Notes under the pieces: generated by a model | What the model saw: only the letters and a program-made list of their open reading frames with translations | Database searches by the model: none | Told to the model about the DNA's origin: nothing | Made by a program: the position numbers and the translations under genes | DNA from: Oscillospiraceae bacterium | Lineage (GTDB): Bacteria; Bacillota; Clostridia; Oscillospirales; Oscillospiraceae | Assembly: GCA_017482385.1 (NCBI GenBank) | Contig: JAFUNI010000016.1 | Coordinates: 1 to 64,000, forward strand | DNA length: 64,000 bases | Reading direction: 5' to 3' | Shown here: piece by piece, positions 1-8,436 of the stretch | Layout of the letters: each line of letters starts with the position of its first letter | How positions within the stretch are numbered: position 1 is the stretch's first letter

Positions 1-1
1 C

Positions 2-829
2 GACCAATTGGAGATGGGACACTTACTGGAACCCATTGCCGCACACTGGTATGGCAAGAAAAGCGGCAACTATGTCTATGAGGACACAGGTCTTTACCAG
101 CACGCCGACCACCCGTATGCACTGGCCAATTTTGACCGGAGATACGAGCGAGCTAGCGACGGTAAGCCTGGAATTCTGGAGTGCAAGAGCTGTACCTACC
201 ACAAGGCAGACAGCTGGGCAGATGATGCCATTCCCTTGTACTATGAATTCCAACTCCGCTTCTATCTGGCAGTTGCAGATGTGCACCACGGCGCCTTTTC
301 CTGTATCTGGGGCAACAACCCGGAGAACGACCTGGCTATGCCGGAGATCACCCGTGATTCCGCAAAGGAGGACATGATCTTTGAGCGCCTGGACGAATGG
401 ATCTGGAGCCTCGAGCACGATGTACCGCCCACAATGAGCGGCGTAAAGCCCACTCTGGCTATGGAGTCCCTTGCAAGGATCTATGGCAACAGTCAAGCCG
501 GCCTCCCGACCATTGAATTTCCCGCAAAGTTTGAGCATCCGCTGCGGCAGATCGCTATTCTGCAGGGAAAGATCAAGGATTGTGATGCCGACAAAAAACG
601 TTATGAAAAGGAGATCGAAGCACACTCCGTGCGGATTGCCGAAGTGATGAAGGATCATGAACACGGTATTCTTACGACTACTAAAGATAAGCTCCTCATC
701 GACTTCGTAACAAAAACCACCAAGCGGCCGAGCTCTGATGCACTGAAGGCAAAGTACCCCAGTGTCTATGCTGATGTGCTGAATGTTTCTACCAGCCGTA
801 AGGTGAAAGTCTCGGTTCAGCCGATTTAA
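2..829 (+). CDS. YqaJ-type recombinase exonuclease, 5' truncated
   Basis: The frame is open to the left edge of the window, so the true start is missing; the in-frame TTG at 8 is internal. The visible 275 residues begin in a GHLLEP motif typical of YqaJ/lambda-exonuclease folds, followed by a D-x(n)-ExK arrangement (LECKSC near residue 58) that would bind the catalytic metals, and a YYEFQLRFYLAV segment matching the family's helical Q-x-x-x-Y region. The last third is charged and coiled-coil-like (KIKDCDADKKRYEKEIEAH). Such nucleases digest one strand of double-stranded DNA ends and work with a single-strand annealing protein. The next gene starts 15 bases on, within one tight operon. Confidence 0.8.
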   Translation, partial: DQLEMGHLLEPIAAHWYGKKSGNYVYEDTGLYQHADHPYALANFDRRYERASDGKPGILECKSCTYHKADSWADDAIPLYYEFQLRFYLAVADVHHGAFSCIWGNNPENDLAMPEITRDSAKEDMIFERLDEWIWSLEHDVPPTMSGVKPTLAMESLARIYGNSQAGLPTIEFPAKFEHPLRQIAILQGKIKDCDADKKRYEKEIEAHSVRIAEVMKDHEHGILTTTKDKLLIDFVTKTTKRPSSDALKAKYPSVYADVLNVSTSRKVKVSVQPI

Positions 830-844
830 CGAAGGAGAAGCTCT

Positions 845-1372
845 ATGTACACTATCTATGAAATGTGCTGTGACGGCTTTGATCAGAAGCTGGAACGGCA
901 GTTCCTTAAACCCAACCGCCATCAGAAGAAGGTCTATATCTGCTCGCCCTACAGCGACCCTGATCTGGAACAGCAGTTGGACAATATGCGCCGTGCTCGC
1001 CTGTATATGCTCTATGCTTTCGAGCATATGGGATATCTGGCCCGGGCTCCTCACGCATATCTTCCGATGCTGGTCTGTGATGGGGTCCCTACCGAGCGTG
1101 CTATGGCACTTCGATTCGGTCTGGAACTGCTGGAACGGTCAGATCTTCTGCTCGTATGCGGTACCACCTTGAGCAAAGGTATGAAGGGTGAGATCACCCA
1201 CGCTGCCAAGCTCGGTATCCCCATCCAGGTATTCGATGACGACCTGTATGTGCAGGTGCGTAAGCTGGTCACCCAGACCGGTGCATCAAAGAAACTGGTG
1301 GAACTCAATCGGGAGCATAGCGTTCTCGGTCTGGGGAAAGAACTGGTGGTACCTCAGCAAGGAGGTGGCTGA
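845..1372 (+). CDS. DUF4406-like nucleoside 2-deoxyribosyltransferase-fold protein
   Basis: This 175-residue protein starts with an ATG behind AAGGAG. After about 28 residues it shows VYICSPYSDP, the nucleotide-binding first strand of the nucleoside deoxyribosyltransferase/DUF4406 fold, followed by a helix (NMRRARLYMLYAFE), a short HAYLP segment, and a strand LLLVCGTTLSKGMKGEI that resembles the D/G-x(n)-S-x-GM half of the active site. Members are common in phages and conjugative elements, where the substrate is usually unknown; modified nucleotide metabolism is the general idea. It lies between the exonuclease and a zinc-ribbon protein and is very probably co-transcribed with them. Confidence 0.65.
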   Translation: MYTIYEMCCDGFDQKLERQFLKPNRHQKKVYICSPYSDPDLEQQLDNMRRARLYMLYAFEHMGYLARAPHAYLPMLVCDGVPTERAMALRFGLELLERSDLLLVCGTTLSKGMKGEITHAAKLGIPIQVFDDDLYVQVRKLVTQTGASKKLVELNREHSVLGLGKELVVPQQGGG

Positions 1373-1374
1373 GA

Positions 1375-2040
1375 ATGCGAAAGTTCTCTGTGCCGGTAGA
1401 TTTGCGTTCCCGGCAAGAGATGGAAAGCTTTCTGCGTGATCATTTCCGATACCCAACAATGAACTCCTGGAATCAAGCAACATCGTATGCCTGTAATCTG
1501 AAGGTCCACAGCTTAGGCTTGGCCTCCGAGATCACAAGCAAACTCTACGACATGCTCGATACCCAGGAGTTTTTTGATTTCCGGAATGATTTGCTGGCAG
1601 AATTCAACCACGCCCACGGCTATCGTTGGCAGGCTGGTTTCAATGGCAGAAGCGGCGGTTATCTGGTCCTCTACCAAGGGGAATTACGTTCTACCGGGCA
1701 TCTGTCCTACTGTACCCATTGTGGTCAGCGGAACTATCGCAGCATAGCTGATACCGGCAATGTCTGCGGTGCCTGCGGGAGATCTGCGCGGGTGGATTAC
1801 AGTACACCGCCGAAACAACCCGTTACATTTCCCGGACGGGGCACGGATATGGATGAAGACTATGACCAATGGTCCCTTTCTGAACTCCGGAACCGGGTGA
1901 AACTTGTACAGGAGCTGGATAGCCTGGCTGACTCTATCGTCAGTCAGGCGATTCATTTAGCGAATGCATATGAGGTTGTGGAGGAGGAATACTTTGTCCC
2001 CCAGACCCGGCATGTGCTTGTCGCTAAGAGTCCATCCTGA
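1375..2040 (+). CDS. Hypothetical zinc-ribbon protein of the recombination operon
   Basis: I do not recognise this 221-residue family. The middle carries a clear four-cysteine ribbon: CTHCG near residue 113 and CGACG near residue 132, spaced as a zinc knuckle. The N-terminal 100 residues are mixed helix with several aromatic positions (HGYRWQAGFNGRSGGYLVLY), and the C-terminal 60 residues are predicted helical and acidic (DEDYDQWSLSELRNRVKLVQEL). Its start is two bases after the previous stop, with AAGGAGG lying inside the upstream gene, so translation is probably coupled. A role in nucleic-acid binding is an inference from the ribbon and the operon only. Confidence 0.6.
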   Translation: MRKFSVPVDLRSRQEMESFLRDHFRYPTMNSWNQATSYACNLKVHSLGLASEITSKLYDMLDTQEFFDFRNDLLAEFNHAHGYRWQAGFNGRSGGYLVLYQGELRSTGHLSYCTHCGQRNYRSIADTGNVCGACGRSARVDYSTPPKQPVTFPGRGTDMDEDYDQWSLSELRNRVKLVQELDSLADSIVSQAIHLANAYEVVEEEYFVPQTRHVLVAKSPS

Positions 2041-2060
2041 AGCAGGAAAGGAGCAAACAA

Positions 2061-4226
2061 GTGCTATGTCAATTCGATAAACTTATCTACCCCAAAACAG
2101 CCGACATCTCAACGGTCGACTATATGATCGCGGTCTACCGCCCCTGTGGCGTTGTAAGGGACGCAGACGGAGACATGGTCAGCCAGATCAAAGCGGTCGG
2201 GTACTGTCTTCCCACCTCCGAGAAGCTCCGCTATCGGCTCAATGGCCACTGGAACAAGCATCCTCGTCACGGATTGCAATTCGAGGTTGAAGGGTATGAG
2301 GAAGTGATTTCTCACTCCAAGGAAGGAATCATTGGTTATCTGGCATCCGGTCAGATCAAAGGCGTTGGTCCAAAAATCGCAGAGAAGATCTACGATGCAT
2401 TTGGGCAGGATACACTGGAGATCCTTGATCATGAGCCGGAGAAGCTGATGACAATCCGAGGAATCAGCACCAAGAAGCTGGAGAAGATCCGGGATTCGTA
2501 TCTTGCCTCCAGAGGTGCCCGGGATGTGATCGCATTTCTGGCCCCTCATGGCGTCACTGCCCGAAGAGCTATTCAGATTTATCGTGAGTATGGGAAGGAT
2601 ACCTTAGATGTGGTCCGCAAGCACCCCTACCGTTTGGTAGAGATGGCCGGCATTGCATTCAAGACTGCCGACAAACTGGCAATGAGTCTGGGACTTCCTG
2701 CAGTGTCTCCGGAGCGAGTGGACGAAGCCCTCATGTATACCTTAGCGGATGCAGAAGTACAAGGCCACATGTGTCTGGAGAAGCACGATTTTCTCCGCAG
2801 ATGCTTGAAACTGCTGGAGACACCGGAAATCTCGGAAGATATGGCAGCAGGCAGAGCATTCAGCTTGGTTCAGCAGAACCGCCTTGTGTGCTATGACCAG
2901 TATGTCTATCGCAGCAGTTCTGCAACCGTGGAGAACAACATTGCCTTCAACATCCATCAGATGCTGAGTGCAGAGGTTGAACCCTACGAACATCTTGATC
3001 TGGCCATTCTCGGTGAAGAACGGAAGCTGAATATCAAGCTTGCCCCGGAGCAGAAGGATGCCATCAAAATGGCTCTGAACAATAAGTTTTCAGTCATTAC
3101 CGGTGGGCCTGGAACGGGCAAGACGGCCGTCCAGAGGGCACTATTGGATCTGTACCTGGCGAAATACCCAGATGCCGATATTGTATGCTGTGCTCCCACC
3201 GGACAGGCCGCCCAACGTATGAAGGAATCCTCCGGATTACCGGCATCTACGATTCATAAGGCACTGTGTATCCAGACAAGGGAAGACGGAACGCTGACCG
3301 AAGGCGGAATTTGCTACGCAGATATGATCCTGGTTGATGAGGTCTCTATGATGGACGCCTTCCTGGCGGACAAGCTCTTTGCTGCGGTATCGCCCAAAAC
3401 CAGACTGGTTATCATTGGCGATGCAGATCAGCTGCCTTCTGTAGGACCAGGCAGTGTTCTCAAGGAGATCATCAACAGTGGTGTTGTACCCGTCGTCAGA
3501 CTGGATCATGTTTTCCGACAGAGTGCCGGCAGCCGCATTGCTACCAACGCCCGGCTTATTAAACACGGCAATCTGAGTATGGAGTACGGCCCGGACTTCC
3601 AGTTCTTTGATTCTACAGACCTTGCCGTCTCAGCAGATATCATCGAGAACCTGTATATGCAGGAGGTTAGTAAGTTTGGCGTGGACGGAGTGGCATTCTT
3701 GACCCCCTTCCGCCATAAGACCGAAACCTCTGTGGATGCGATGAACGCACGGCTGCAGGCATTGGTGAATCCGCCGGCACTGGGAAAAGCAGAGGCTGTC
3801 TGTGGAGAGCTTCGCTTCCGTGTGGGCGATAAGGTCATGCAGATCAAGAACTACGACCAGGTCAGCAATGGCGATATTGGGTACATCCAAGCGATCACCG
3901 GCGACGAGAATGATGCAACGATAGTGATCGACTTTGGCGATGGCCGGATCATGGAGTACGAGAACGATCAGTTGAAAATGCTGGATCTCGGATACGCTTC
4001 CACCATCCACAAATCGCAAGGATCTCAGTACAAGTCCGTCATTATGAACCTGCAATGCGCACACACGATCATGCTGATTCGTGCCATTGTTTACACAGCT
4101 ATCACGCGTGCAAGACTTCGCCTCTCCATTGTAGGCGAACGTAAGGCTTTGTGCCGGGCCATCCGGAACACAAAGGCAGACCAACGTGGTACCCGCCTTG
4201 CGCGGAGAATTCAAGACTTCTTATAA
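2061..4226 (+). CDS. RecD2-like superfamily 1B DNA helicase
   Basis: The 721-residue protein has the RecD2 layout. An N-terminal OB-like segment is followed by helix-hairpin-helix repeats near residues 95-140 (IKGVGPKIAEKI, IRGISTKKLEKI). The motor domain then has Walker A GGPGTGKT near 350, Walker B ILVDEVSMMD near 425, GDADQLPSVGPG near 455, and the C-terminal STIHKSQGSQY motif near 645. RecD2 helicases unwind DNA 5' to 3' in ATP-dependent fashion. The GTG start at 2061 sits eight bases after AAAGGAG. Next to a YqaJ nuclease and a primase, it probably serves element replication or recombination, not the host RecBCD route. It overlaps no neighbour but is within 21 bases of the upstream stop. 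Confidence 0.85.
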   Translation: MLCQFDKLIYPKTADISTVDYMIAVYRPCGVVRDADGDMVSQIKAVGYCLPTSEKLRYRLNGHWNKHPRHGLQFEVEGYEEVISHSKEGIIGYLASGQIKGVGPKIAEKIYDAFGQDTLEILDHEPEKLMTIRGISTKKLEKIRDSYLASRGARDVIAFLAPHGVTARRAIQIYREYGKDTLDVVRKHPYRLVEMAGIAFKTADKLAMSLGLPAVSPERVDEALMYTLADAEVQGHMCLEKHDFLRRCLKLLETPEISEDMAAGRAFSLVQQNRLVCYDQYVYRSSSATVENNIAFNIHQMLSAEVEPYEHLDLAILGEERKLNIKLAPEQKDAIKMALNNKFSVITGGPGTGKTAVQRALLDLYLAKYPDADIVCCAPTGQAAQRMKESSGLPASTIHKALCIQTREDGTLTEGGICYADMILVDEVSMMDAFLADKLFAAVSPKTRLVIIGDADQLPSVGPGSVLKEIINSGVVPVVRLDHVFRQSAGSRIATNARLIKHGNLSMEYGPDFQFFDSTDLAVSADIIENLYMQEVSKFGVDGVAFLTPFRHKTETSVDAMNARLQALVNPPALGKAEAVCGELRFRVGDKVMQIKNYDQVSNGDIGYIQAITGDENDATIVIDFGDGRIMEYENDQLKMLDLGYASTIHKSQGSQYKSVIMNLQCAHTIMLIRAIVYTAITRARLRLSIVGERKALCRAIRNTKADQRGTRLARRIQDFL

Positions 4227-4246
4227 GTAGAAAGGAACTTACTATT

Positions 4247-4690
4247 ATGGCAACTACATTGGAACAGTATTACCAGATGAAGCAGCAGCTGACTGCTAAG
4301 ATCGATAACGGAACATTAAATGTTGACCAGCTTCTTGGCTATCAGGAACTGTTGTACCGCATTTCCGTACTGGAGGCCTGCATGGGTTTCGTGAAGACTG
4401 CCCCCTTAACCACGAGCATTGGAATGTTAGGCTATCACTATCAGGTGGTAGAAGCTTTCTTTGGTAACTTAGTCCAGGAACGTCAGATTGGTATGCCTGC
4501 TGACGAACATTTGCGTAATCAGCGCGGGACAGCCCTAGGTAATCTGCAAACGGTGTTCAAATCCTTCCAGAAGCAGTTTAAGAGCTTCCAGCCTGATAAG
4601 CCTGAAGCGTATCGTGCGGCAATTACCAAGATGATCAACACCATCTTGCCGGCGTGGCTCCAGTACCGTTACACCTACATCCCGTTTTGA
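4247..4690 (+). CDS. Hypothetical helical protein
   Basis: I do not recognise this 147-residue protein. The ATG at 4247 is preferred because AAAGGAAC lies just before it and because the longer frame would overlap the helicase gene. The sequence is largely helical, with an early LEQYYQMKQQLTAKI stretch, a central glycine-rich GMLGYHYQVVEAFFG and a basic FKSFQKQFKSFQ segment that could contact DNA. It has no cysteines for metal binding beyond one isolated residue, no signal peptide and no membrane segment. It is 20 bases downstream of the helicase and 15 bases upstream of the next gene, so it belongs to the same transcript. Confidence 0.6.
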   Translation: MATTLEQYYQMKQQLTAKIDNGTLNVDQLLGYQELLYRISVLEACMGFVKTAPLTTSIGMLGYHYQVVEAFFGNLVQERQIGMPADEHLRNQRGTALGNLQTVFKSFQKQFKSFQPDKPEAYRAAITKMINTILPAWLQYRYTYIPF

Positions 4691-4705
4691 TCGGAGGTAA
4701 GCGTT

Positions 4706-5479
4706 ATGAGTCAAACCAGTGTTTCCAATGCTATGACTTCTATGCTCAATACGATCCATAAGGTGGAAGGCTTTGACCCGTCCGTCTTGGCAGTTGAGTA
4801 TGTGGACCTTACCACGCAGGAAAAACGCAAGCGTCTGCCCGTGATGGCACAGTTGGCTTGGTTCCGACTGAAGTATCCGGAAGGAAAGATTGCCAGCGAT
4901 GTGGTGGCTGAGAAAGACTACTTTGTAGCCTCTGCACGCGTGTACGTCAGCTATAAGGATTCGGTGGATTGCTATCTGGCAGAAGCGACCGCTTCTCGGA
5001 AATACGATCCACTGAAACCTACGGTTTCTCCCCGTGAATGGGCACAGACAGCTGCTGTTGGTATTGCCCTGCGTAATGCCGGGTTTGGCCTTCAGTTTGG
5101 CGCGGCCGGTGATGACTTTGAGAGTAATGTACCGGATGAGTTAGGTGCAGGAAAACCTGTTGCTGCACCTGTTGTACCCGCAGACGCTCCTCCTGTTGAG
5201 GGGCCTGCTACCCAGACTGGTATGCCGGTCGCACCTGCAGCACAGCCGGCTCCGGATCCTGAACCGGAAGTGGTGGAGCTGACGCCGGAACAGCGTTTCA
5301 TGCAAGCATGTGCTATTGTCAGTCCCATCAAGAAGCACAACGGAAAAACCTTGGGTGAGATCCTGACGATGGAACCCCGTGCCATTAACTGGCTTGCAAC
5401 CAAGTTCAGCGGTGACGAAACCATCAAGGCTGCTGCGGAGTTCATTTGTGCCTACTCTATGGAGCAGGCAACCGCGTAA
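4706..5479 (+). CDS. Hypothetical protein, candidate ssDNA-binding/annealing partner
   Basis: This 257-residue protein begins after GGAGGTAAGCGTT. Residues 20-140 form one compact domain (LAVEYVDLTTQEKRKRLPV, WFRLKYPEGKIASDVV, YFVASARVYVSYKD) ending in a conserved-looking EWAQTAAVGIALRNAGFG helix; the W-x-x-x-YPEG and repeated Y-V patterns recall phage annealing proteins. Residues 150-190 are a Pro/Ala-rich linker, and residues 195-257 form a small helical tail (LTPEQRFMQACAIV ... INWLATKFSG). YqaJ nucleases usually travel with an annealing protein and no other gene nearby fits, so I infer that role. I cannot assign it to Erf, RecT, Sak or Redbeta from sequence alone. Confidence 0.55.
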   Translation: MSQTSVSNAMTSMLNTIHKVEGFDPSVLAVEYVDLTTQEKRKRLPVMAQLAWFRLKYPEGKIASDVVAEKDYFVASARVYVSYKDSVDCYLAEATASRKYDPLKPTVSPREWAQTAAVGIALRNAGFGLQFGAAGDDFESNVPDELGAGKPVAAPVVPADAPPVEGPATQTGMPVAPAAQPAPDPEPEVVELTPEQRFMQACAIVSPIKKHNGKTLGEILTMEPRAINWLATKFSGDETIKAAAEFICAYSMEQATA

Positions 5480-5530
5480 GCTGCTTATCATTAGGGGGAT
5501 GCATAAGGCATCCCCCGGAAAGGAGGCTGC

Positions 5531-6619
5531 ATGGTCGAAATTCATATAACCGATATTATCCCTCTGATCGGCATCCCGGATCCTCCCAACGGAAGACCAG
5601 TCTACAACATTCCTTGCCCCTGCTGTGATGATGATCCCTATAAGAAGCATCTGAACATAAACCTGAATAAGGATGTGTTCTGTTGCCCTCGGTGCCATTT
5701 CAGCGGCGGCGTATTTGATCTGTATTCCTACTACTCCGGCGTGGACCGACAGCATGCTCGCAAGGTGCTGATGGAAAAGCTTGGTCTGAAGGATAGCGGC
5801 TCAACCTATGAAGGCAGCAACACAAAGCGTGAACGACGCACGATCTCCAGACCCATTTTACAGGATATCGAGTTGCCTCTGACAGATATTGACGCAAGAC
5901 ACGAAACCTATGCGGCCTTGCTGGGCAAGCTGTCATTGGCATCTGATCATCGACAGAATCTGCTATCCAGAGGCTTGACTGATGAGATGATTCGTGCTAA
6001 CGGATATAAAACGATGCCTGTGGTAGGTTTTTCTGCCCTTGCAAAGCAGCTTCAGGAGGAAGGTTACTATCTTGGCGGTGTCCCAGGATTCTATCACACA
6101 AAGGATGGAAGATGGACCTTAGCTCAGGAACGCCGTGGTATTCTCATTCCAGCTAGAGACCCAGACGGGAAGATCCAGGGGCTACAGATCCGGCTTGATA
6201 ATTTCAAGAAGGGTAAGTTTCGCTGGATCTCCAGTATTGGTAAGCGGGATGGTTGCAAGGCTGAGGGTTGGACACACACGGTTGGCAAGCCCACACAAAC
6301 GGTCTTGCTGACAGAAGGTCCTCTTAAGGCGGATGTAATCAACTGCCTTACAGGTCTCACTGTTGTTGCGGTGCCAGGTGTTAACTCCTTAAAATACCTC
6401 AAGCAGACCCTAAATCACCTGCAAAGCAATGGCACGACAAAGATTATGACCTGCTTCGATATGGACTATCTGAAGAATCCACATGTCAGGGATGGTTATT
6501 ACAACCTGGCGAATGTTCTTGCAGAGAACGGTATCGAGTACGGTACATATCTTTGGGATCCCCAATTCAAGGGACTGGACGATTATGTCTGGCACTGCCG
6601 CAAACAAGAAACTCTATGA
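5531..6619 (+). CDS. DNA primase, CHC2 zinc finger plus Toprim
   Basis: The 362-residue product starts with an ATG eight bases after AAAGGAGG. Residues 25-75 hold a CHC2-type zinc finger (CPCC ... FCCPRCHFSGGVFDLYS). A linker leads to a Toprim core: VLLTEGPLKADV near residue 257 supplies the metal-binding glutamate and MTCFDMDY near 307 the paired aspartates. It is much shorter than host DnaG (about 600 residues) and lacks the C-terminal helicase-interaction domain, as in plasmid and phage primases. It would prime lagging-strand or post-transfer replication of the element. It ends the long rightward operon; a strong terminator follows. Confidence 0.8.
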   Translation: MVEIHITDIIPLIGIPDPPNGRPVYNIPCPCCDDDPYKKHLNINLNKDVFCCPRCHFSGGVFDLYSYYSGVDRQHARKVLMEKLGLKDSGSTYEGSNTKRERRTISRPILQDIELPLTDIDARHETYAALLGKLSLASDHRQNLLSRGLTDEMIRANGYKTMPVVGFSALAKQLQEEGYYLGGVPGFYHTKDGRWTLAQERRGILIPARDPDGKIQGLQIRLDNFKKGKFRWISSIGKRDGCKAEGWTHTVGKPTQTVLLTEGPLKADVINCLTGLTVVAVPGVNSLKYLKQTLNHLQSNGTTKIMTCFDMDYLKNPHVRDGYYNLANVLAENGIEYGTYLWDPQFKGLDDYVWHCRKQETL

Positions 6620-6627
6620 CATCTAGG

Positions 6628-6666
6628 AAAGGACGGGACCGTGCGATACGGTTTCCGTCCTTTTTT
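6628..6666 (+). terminator. Intrinsic terminator after the primase gene
   Basis: A nine-base stem AAAGGACGG/CCGTCCTTT encloses a second inverted pair ACCGT/ACGGT and is followed by a run of T. It separates the DNA-processing operon from the partition genes. Confidence 0.85.
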
Positions 6667-6694
6667 GTACGCATTTTCAAAAATTATAAGTATA

Positions 6695-6722
6695 ACCGTT
6701 GCAAATACTCATTCTCAACGGT
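6695..6722. promoter_or_regulatory. Inverted repeat upstream of parM-like gene
   Basis: ACCGTTG at 6695-6701 and CAACGGT at 6716-6722 form a perfect seven-base inverted repeat with 14 bases between, 38 bases before the parM-like start. In ParMRC systems the ParR protein binds repeats upstream of parM and so forms the centromere and autoregulates. Only one pair is visible here, so this could be an ordinary operator instead. Confidence 0.4.
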
Positions 6723-6759
6723 GTAATACAGTAGAAACAATTATTTAGGAGGATTCACT

Positions 6760-7677
6760 ATGTTAATCGCAATTGATCACGGGAACCACGCTTGTAAGAG
6801 CGTCCACTTCAACTTCGTTTCCGGTTTGGCACAGCACTCCGTGCGGCCGCCTATGGCAGATGAGGTTCTGGAGTACAACGGAGAGTTCTGGACTTTGTCC
6901 GGCCAGCGGCTTCCTTACCGCAGGGACAAGACCCGGGACGAAAGCTTCTTCATTCTGACCCTGTTTGCCATTGCCAAGGAGTTGGCCTATGCAGGCCCGC
7001 TGCCTTCTGCAGAGAAGGTGGATCTGGCAGTTGGCTTACCCCCGGAGCATTACGGCCTGCTGAAGGATAAGTTCCGGGACTACTTCAAGCGAAACCAGTC
7101 CGTCCAGTTCATTTATAACGACAAGCCGATCACCATTATGATCCGTGATGTGTTTGTCTACCCTCAGGCCTTCGCTGCTATTGCACCCCAGAAGAGTCAA
7201 CTGAAGCACCACCTGCGTCTGTTCTTGGTGGATATCGGAGGCTATACCACGGATGTACTGCTTCTGCGCCAGGGTAAGCCTGACATGCAGTTCTGCCGCA
7301 GTCTGGAGACCGGCGTGATCACTATGAACAATGATATTATCCGCCGAGTCGGAGCCCTGCACGATATGCAGATCGAGGACGAGCACATCAGTGCGGTTCT
7401 GGCAGGCAAGGAAACCATCCTCCCGGAGGAGGTAAAGGATACCATCCGCAAGTCCGCAGAACAGCACGCGATCAATATTTTGAACCAGCTCCGTGAGCTG
7501 AAGGTAGATCTGCGTTCCAACCCTGCTGTGTTCATCGGCGGAGGCAGTGCACTGTTCCGTGATTACCTTGAGAAGTCTCCTCTGGTGGCATCCGCATCCT
7601 TCGTGGAGAGTGTCAATGCAAATGCCATCGGTTACCAGGCAATGGCGGAAGGCCAACTCTCCCTGCAGAGAGCATAA
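6760..7677 (+). CDS. ParM/StbA-like plasmid segregation actin
   Basis: This 305-residue protein has the actin-fold ATPase motifs in order: phosphate 1 IAIDHGNHACKSV at the N-terminus, phosphate 2 LVDIGGYTTDVLLL near residue 153, and the adenosine motif VFIGGGSALFRDYL near 257. ParM proteins form ATP-driven filaments that push sister plasmids apart, acting with a DNA-binding ParR and a parC site. The start follows AGGAGGATTCACT. The following gene, 21 bases on, fits ParR. A partition actin on an integrated element implies that its excised form persists or replicates as a circle for some time. Confidence 0.85.
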   Translation: MLIAIDHGNHACKSVHFNFVSGLAQHSVRPPMADEVLEYNGEFWTLSGQRLPYRRDKTRDESFFILTLFAIAKELAYAGPLPSAEKVDLAVGLPPEHYGLLKDKFRDYFKRNQSVQFIYNDKPITIMIRDVFVYPQAFAAIAPQKSQLKHHLRLFLVDIGGYTTDVLLLRQGKPDMQFCRSLETGVITMNNDIIRRVGALHDMQIEDEHISAVLAGKETILPEEVKDTIRKSAEQHAINILNQLRELKVDLRSNPAVFIGGGSALFRDYLEKSPLVASASFVESVNANAIGYQAMAEGQLSLQRA

Positions 7678-7698
7678 GGAAAGCTGGGGTGAGTAACG

Positions 7699-8055
7699 AT
7701 GATCAAGGATGGTAAATACCGTTACACCCTCCAGTTTGGTATGGAATCCGTAGAAGAGCAACGAGCCGGTGAGCTTCTGGAGAATATGGGCAATAAGAAA
7801 AGCCCGGTGATCGTTGCTGCTCTTAATGAATATCTCGACAGGCATCCGGAACTCTTTTCCGGCAAGGCGGTTATTCAGTATCGACTCAGTACACTGCCAC
7901 CTGAGCAACTGAAGGAAACGATCCGTCAGCTGATCGAAGAACGCCTTGGCTCCGGTGTCCCGGTCCAGCCACAGACTGGGGACACTTCGGAGGGCGCGAA
8001 GCAAGTCAGCAGCGATATCCTCGATATGTTGAGTGATTTGGACTGCTTCGCATAA
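7699..8055 (+). CDS. ParR-like partner of the segregation actin
   Basis: A 118-residue protein encoded directly after the parM-like gene. The N-terminal half has a short strand (YRYTLQFGM) followed by two helices (SVEEQRAGELLENM, SPVIVAALNEYLDRHP), the pattern of a ribbon-helix-helix DNA-binding domain as in ParR. A helical middle (LSTLPPEQLKETIRQLIEERLG) is followed by a polar tail that ends in a short hydrophobic peptide (ILDMLSDLDCFA), a plausible contact with the actin filament. Assignment rests on gene order, size and predicted fold; there is no diagnostic motif. Confidence 0.6.
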   Translation: MIKDGKYRYTLQFGMESVEEQRAGELLENMGNKKSPVIVAALNEYLDRHPELFSGKAVIQYRLSTLPPEQLKETIRQLIEERLGSGVPVQPQTGDTSEGAKQVSSDILDMLSDLDCFA

Positions 8056-8058
8056 ATC

Positions 8059-8101
8059 AAGCATCCCAGGGTCTTTATTGGCTTCTGGGATGCTTATTTT
8101 T
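8059..8101 (+). terminator. Intrinsic terminator after parR-like gene
   Basis: Perfect 11-base stem AAGCATCCCAG/CTGGGATGCTT with a T-rich tail directly after the parR-like stop codon. Confidence 0.85.
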
Positions 8102-8210
8102 AGGGCCTTTAGTTACAAGAATATCTTTCCTTCACTTGCAACAGACAAATTTACTATGAGGTCGACAGCCTTCGTGGAATTTTGCACTGCTTTTATTCTA
8201 TAAAATAAGT

Positions 8211-8258
8211 GGAAATGCGACACAAGGGATGTGTCTCTTTGTCAATTGATGCATTTCC
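8211..8258. promoter_or_regulatory. Nested hairpin in the leader before a 17-codon ORF
   Basis: An outer stem GGAAATGC (8211-8218)/GCATTTCC (8251-8258) encloses an inner perfect stem GACACA/TGTGTC (8219-8235). It sits 26 bases before a short ORF with a ribosome binding site. It could be a leader RNA structure, an attenuator or a DNA nick/binding site. The rest of the 497-base gap between the parR-like gene and the sigma-like gene holds only this, the short ORF and a terminator. Confidence 0.4.
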
Positions 8259-8283
8259 AAAATGAATTTTAGCAGGTGATAAA

Positions 8284-8337
8284 ATGAAGGTAGTGCGAAA
8301 AAATAATACTGGCAGAAGCGCTGAGGTGACTCACTAA
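8284..8337 (+). CDS. Possible 17-residue leader peptide
   Basis: ATG with AGCAGGTGAT upstream opens a frame encoding MKVVRKNNTGRSAEVTH before TAA. It is followed by a GCCTG/CAGGC mini-hairpin and, 100 bases later, by a strong terminator. The arrangement (structured leader, short basic peptide, terminator, regulator gene) recalls attenuation leaders of conjugative transposons, but the peptide might also be the remnant of a longer gene. I do not recognise it. Confidence 0.35.
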   Translation: MKVVRKNNTGRSAEVTH

Positions 8338-8436
8338 TCGCCTGCATCAGGCACCGAATCAACTGAATAATGTGCTTCTTTTTTTCGCCCGATTTTTAGA
8401 AAAAAAGAACGAGAATATTTGCCTAAGTGCTTTTTG

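Noticed and set aside
23-1054. Leftward frame over the YqaJ-type and DUF4406-like genes
   Set aside because: Both sense genes have recognisable motifs and ribosome binding sites; the antisense frame has none.
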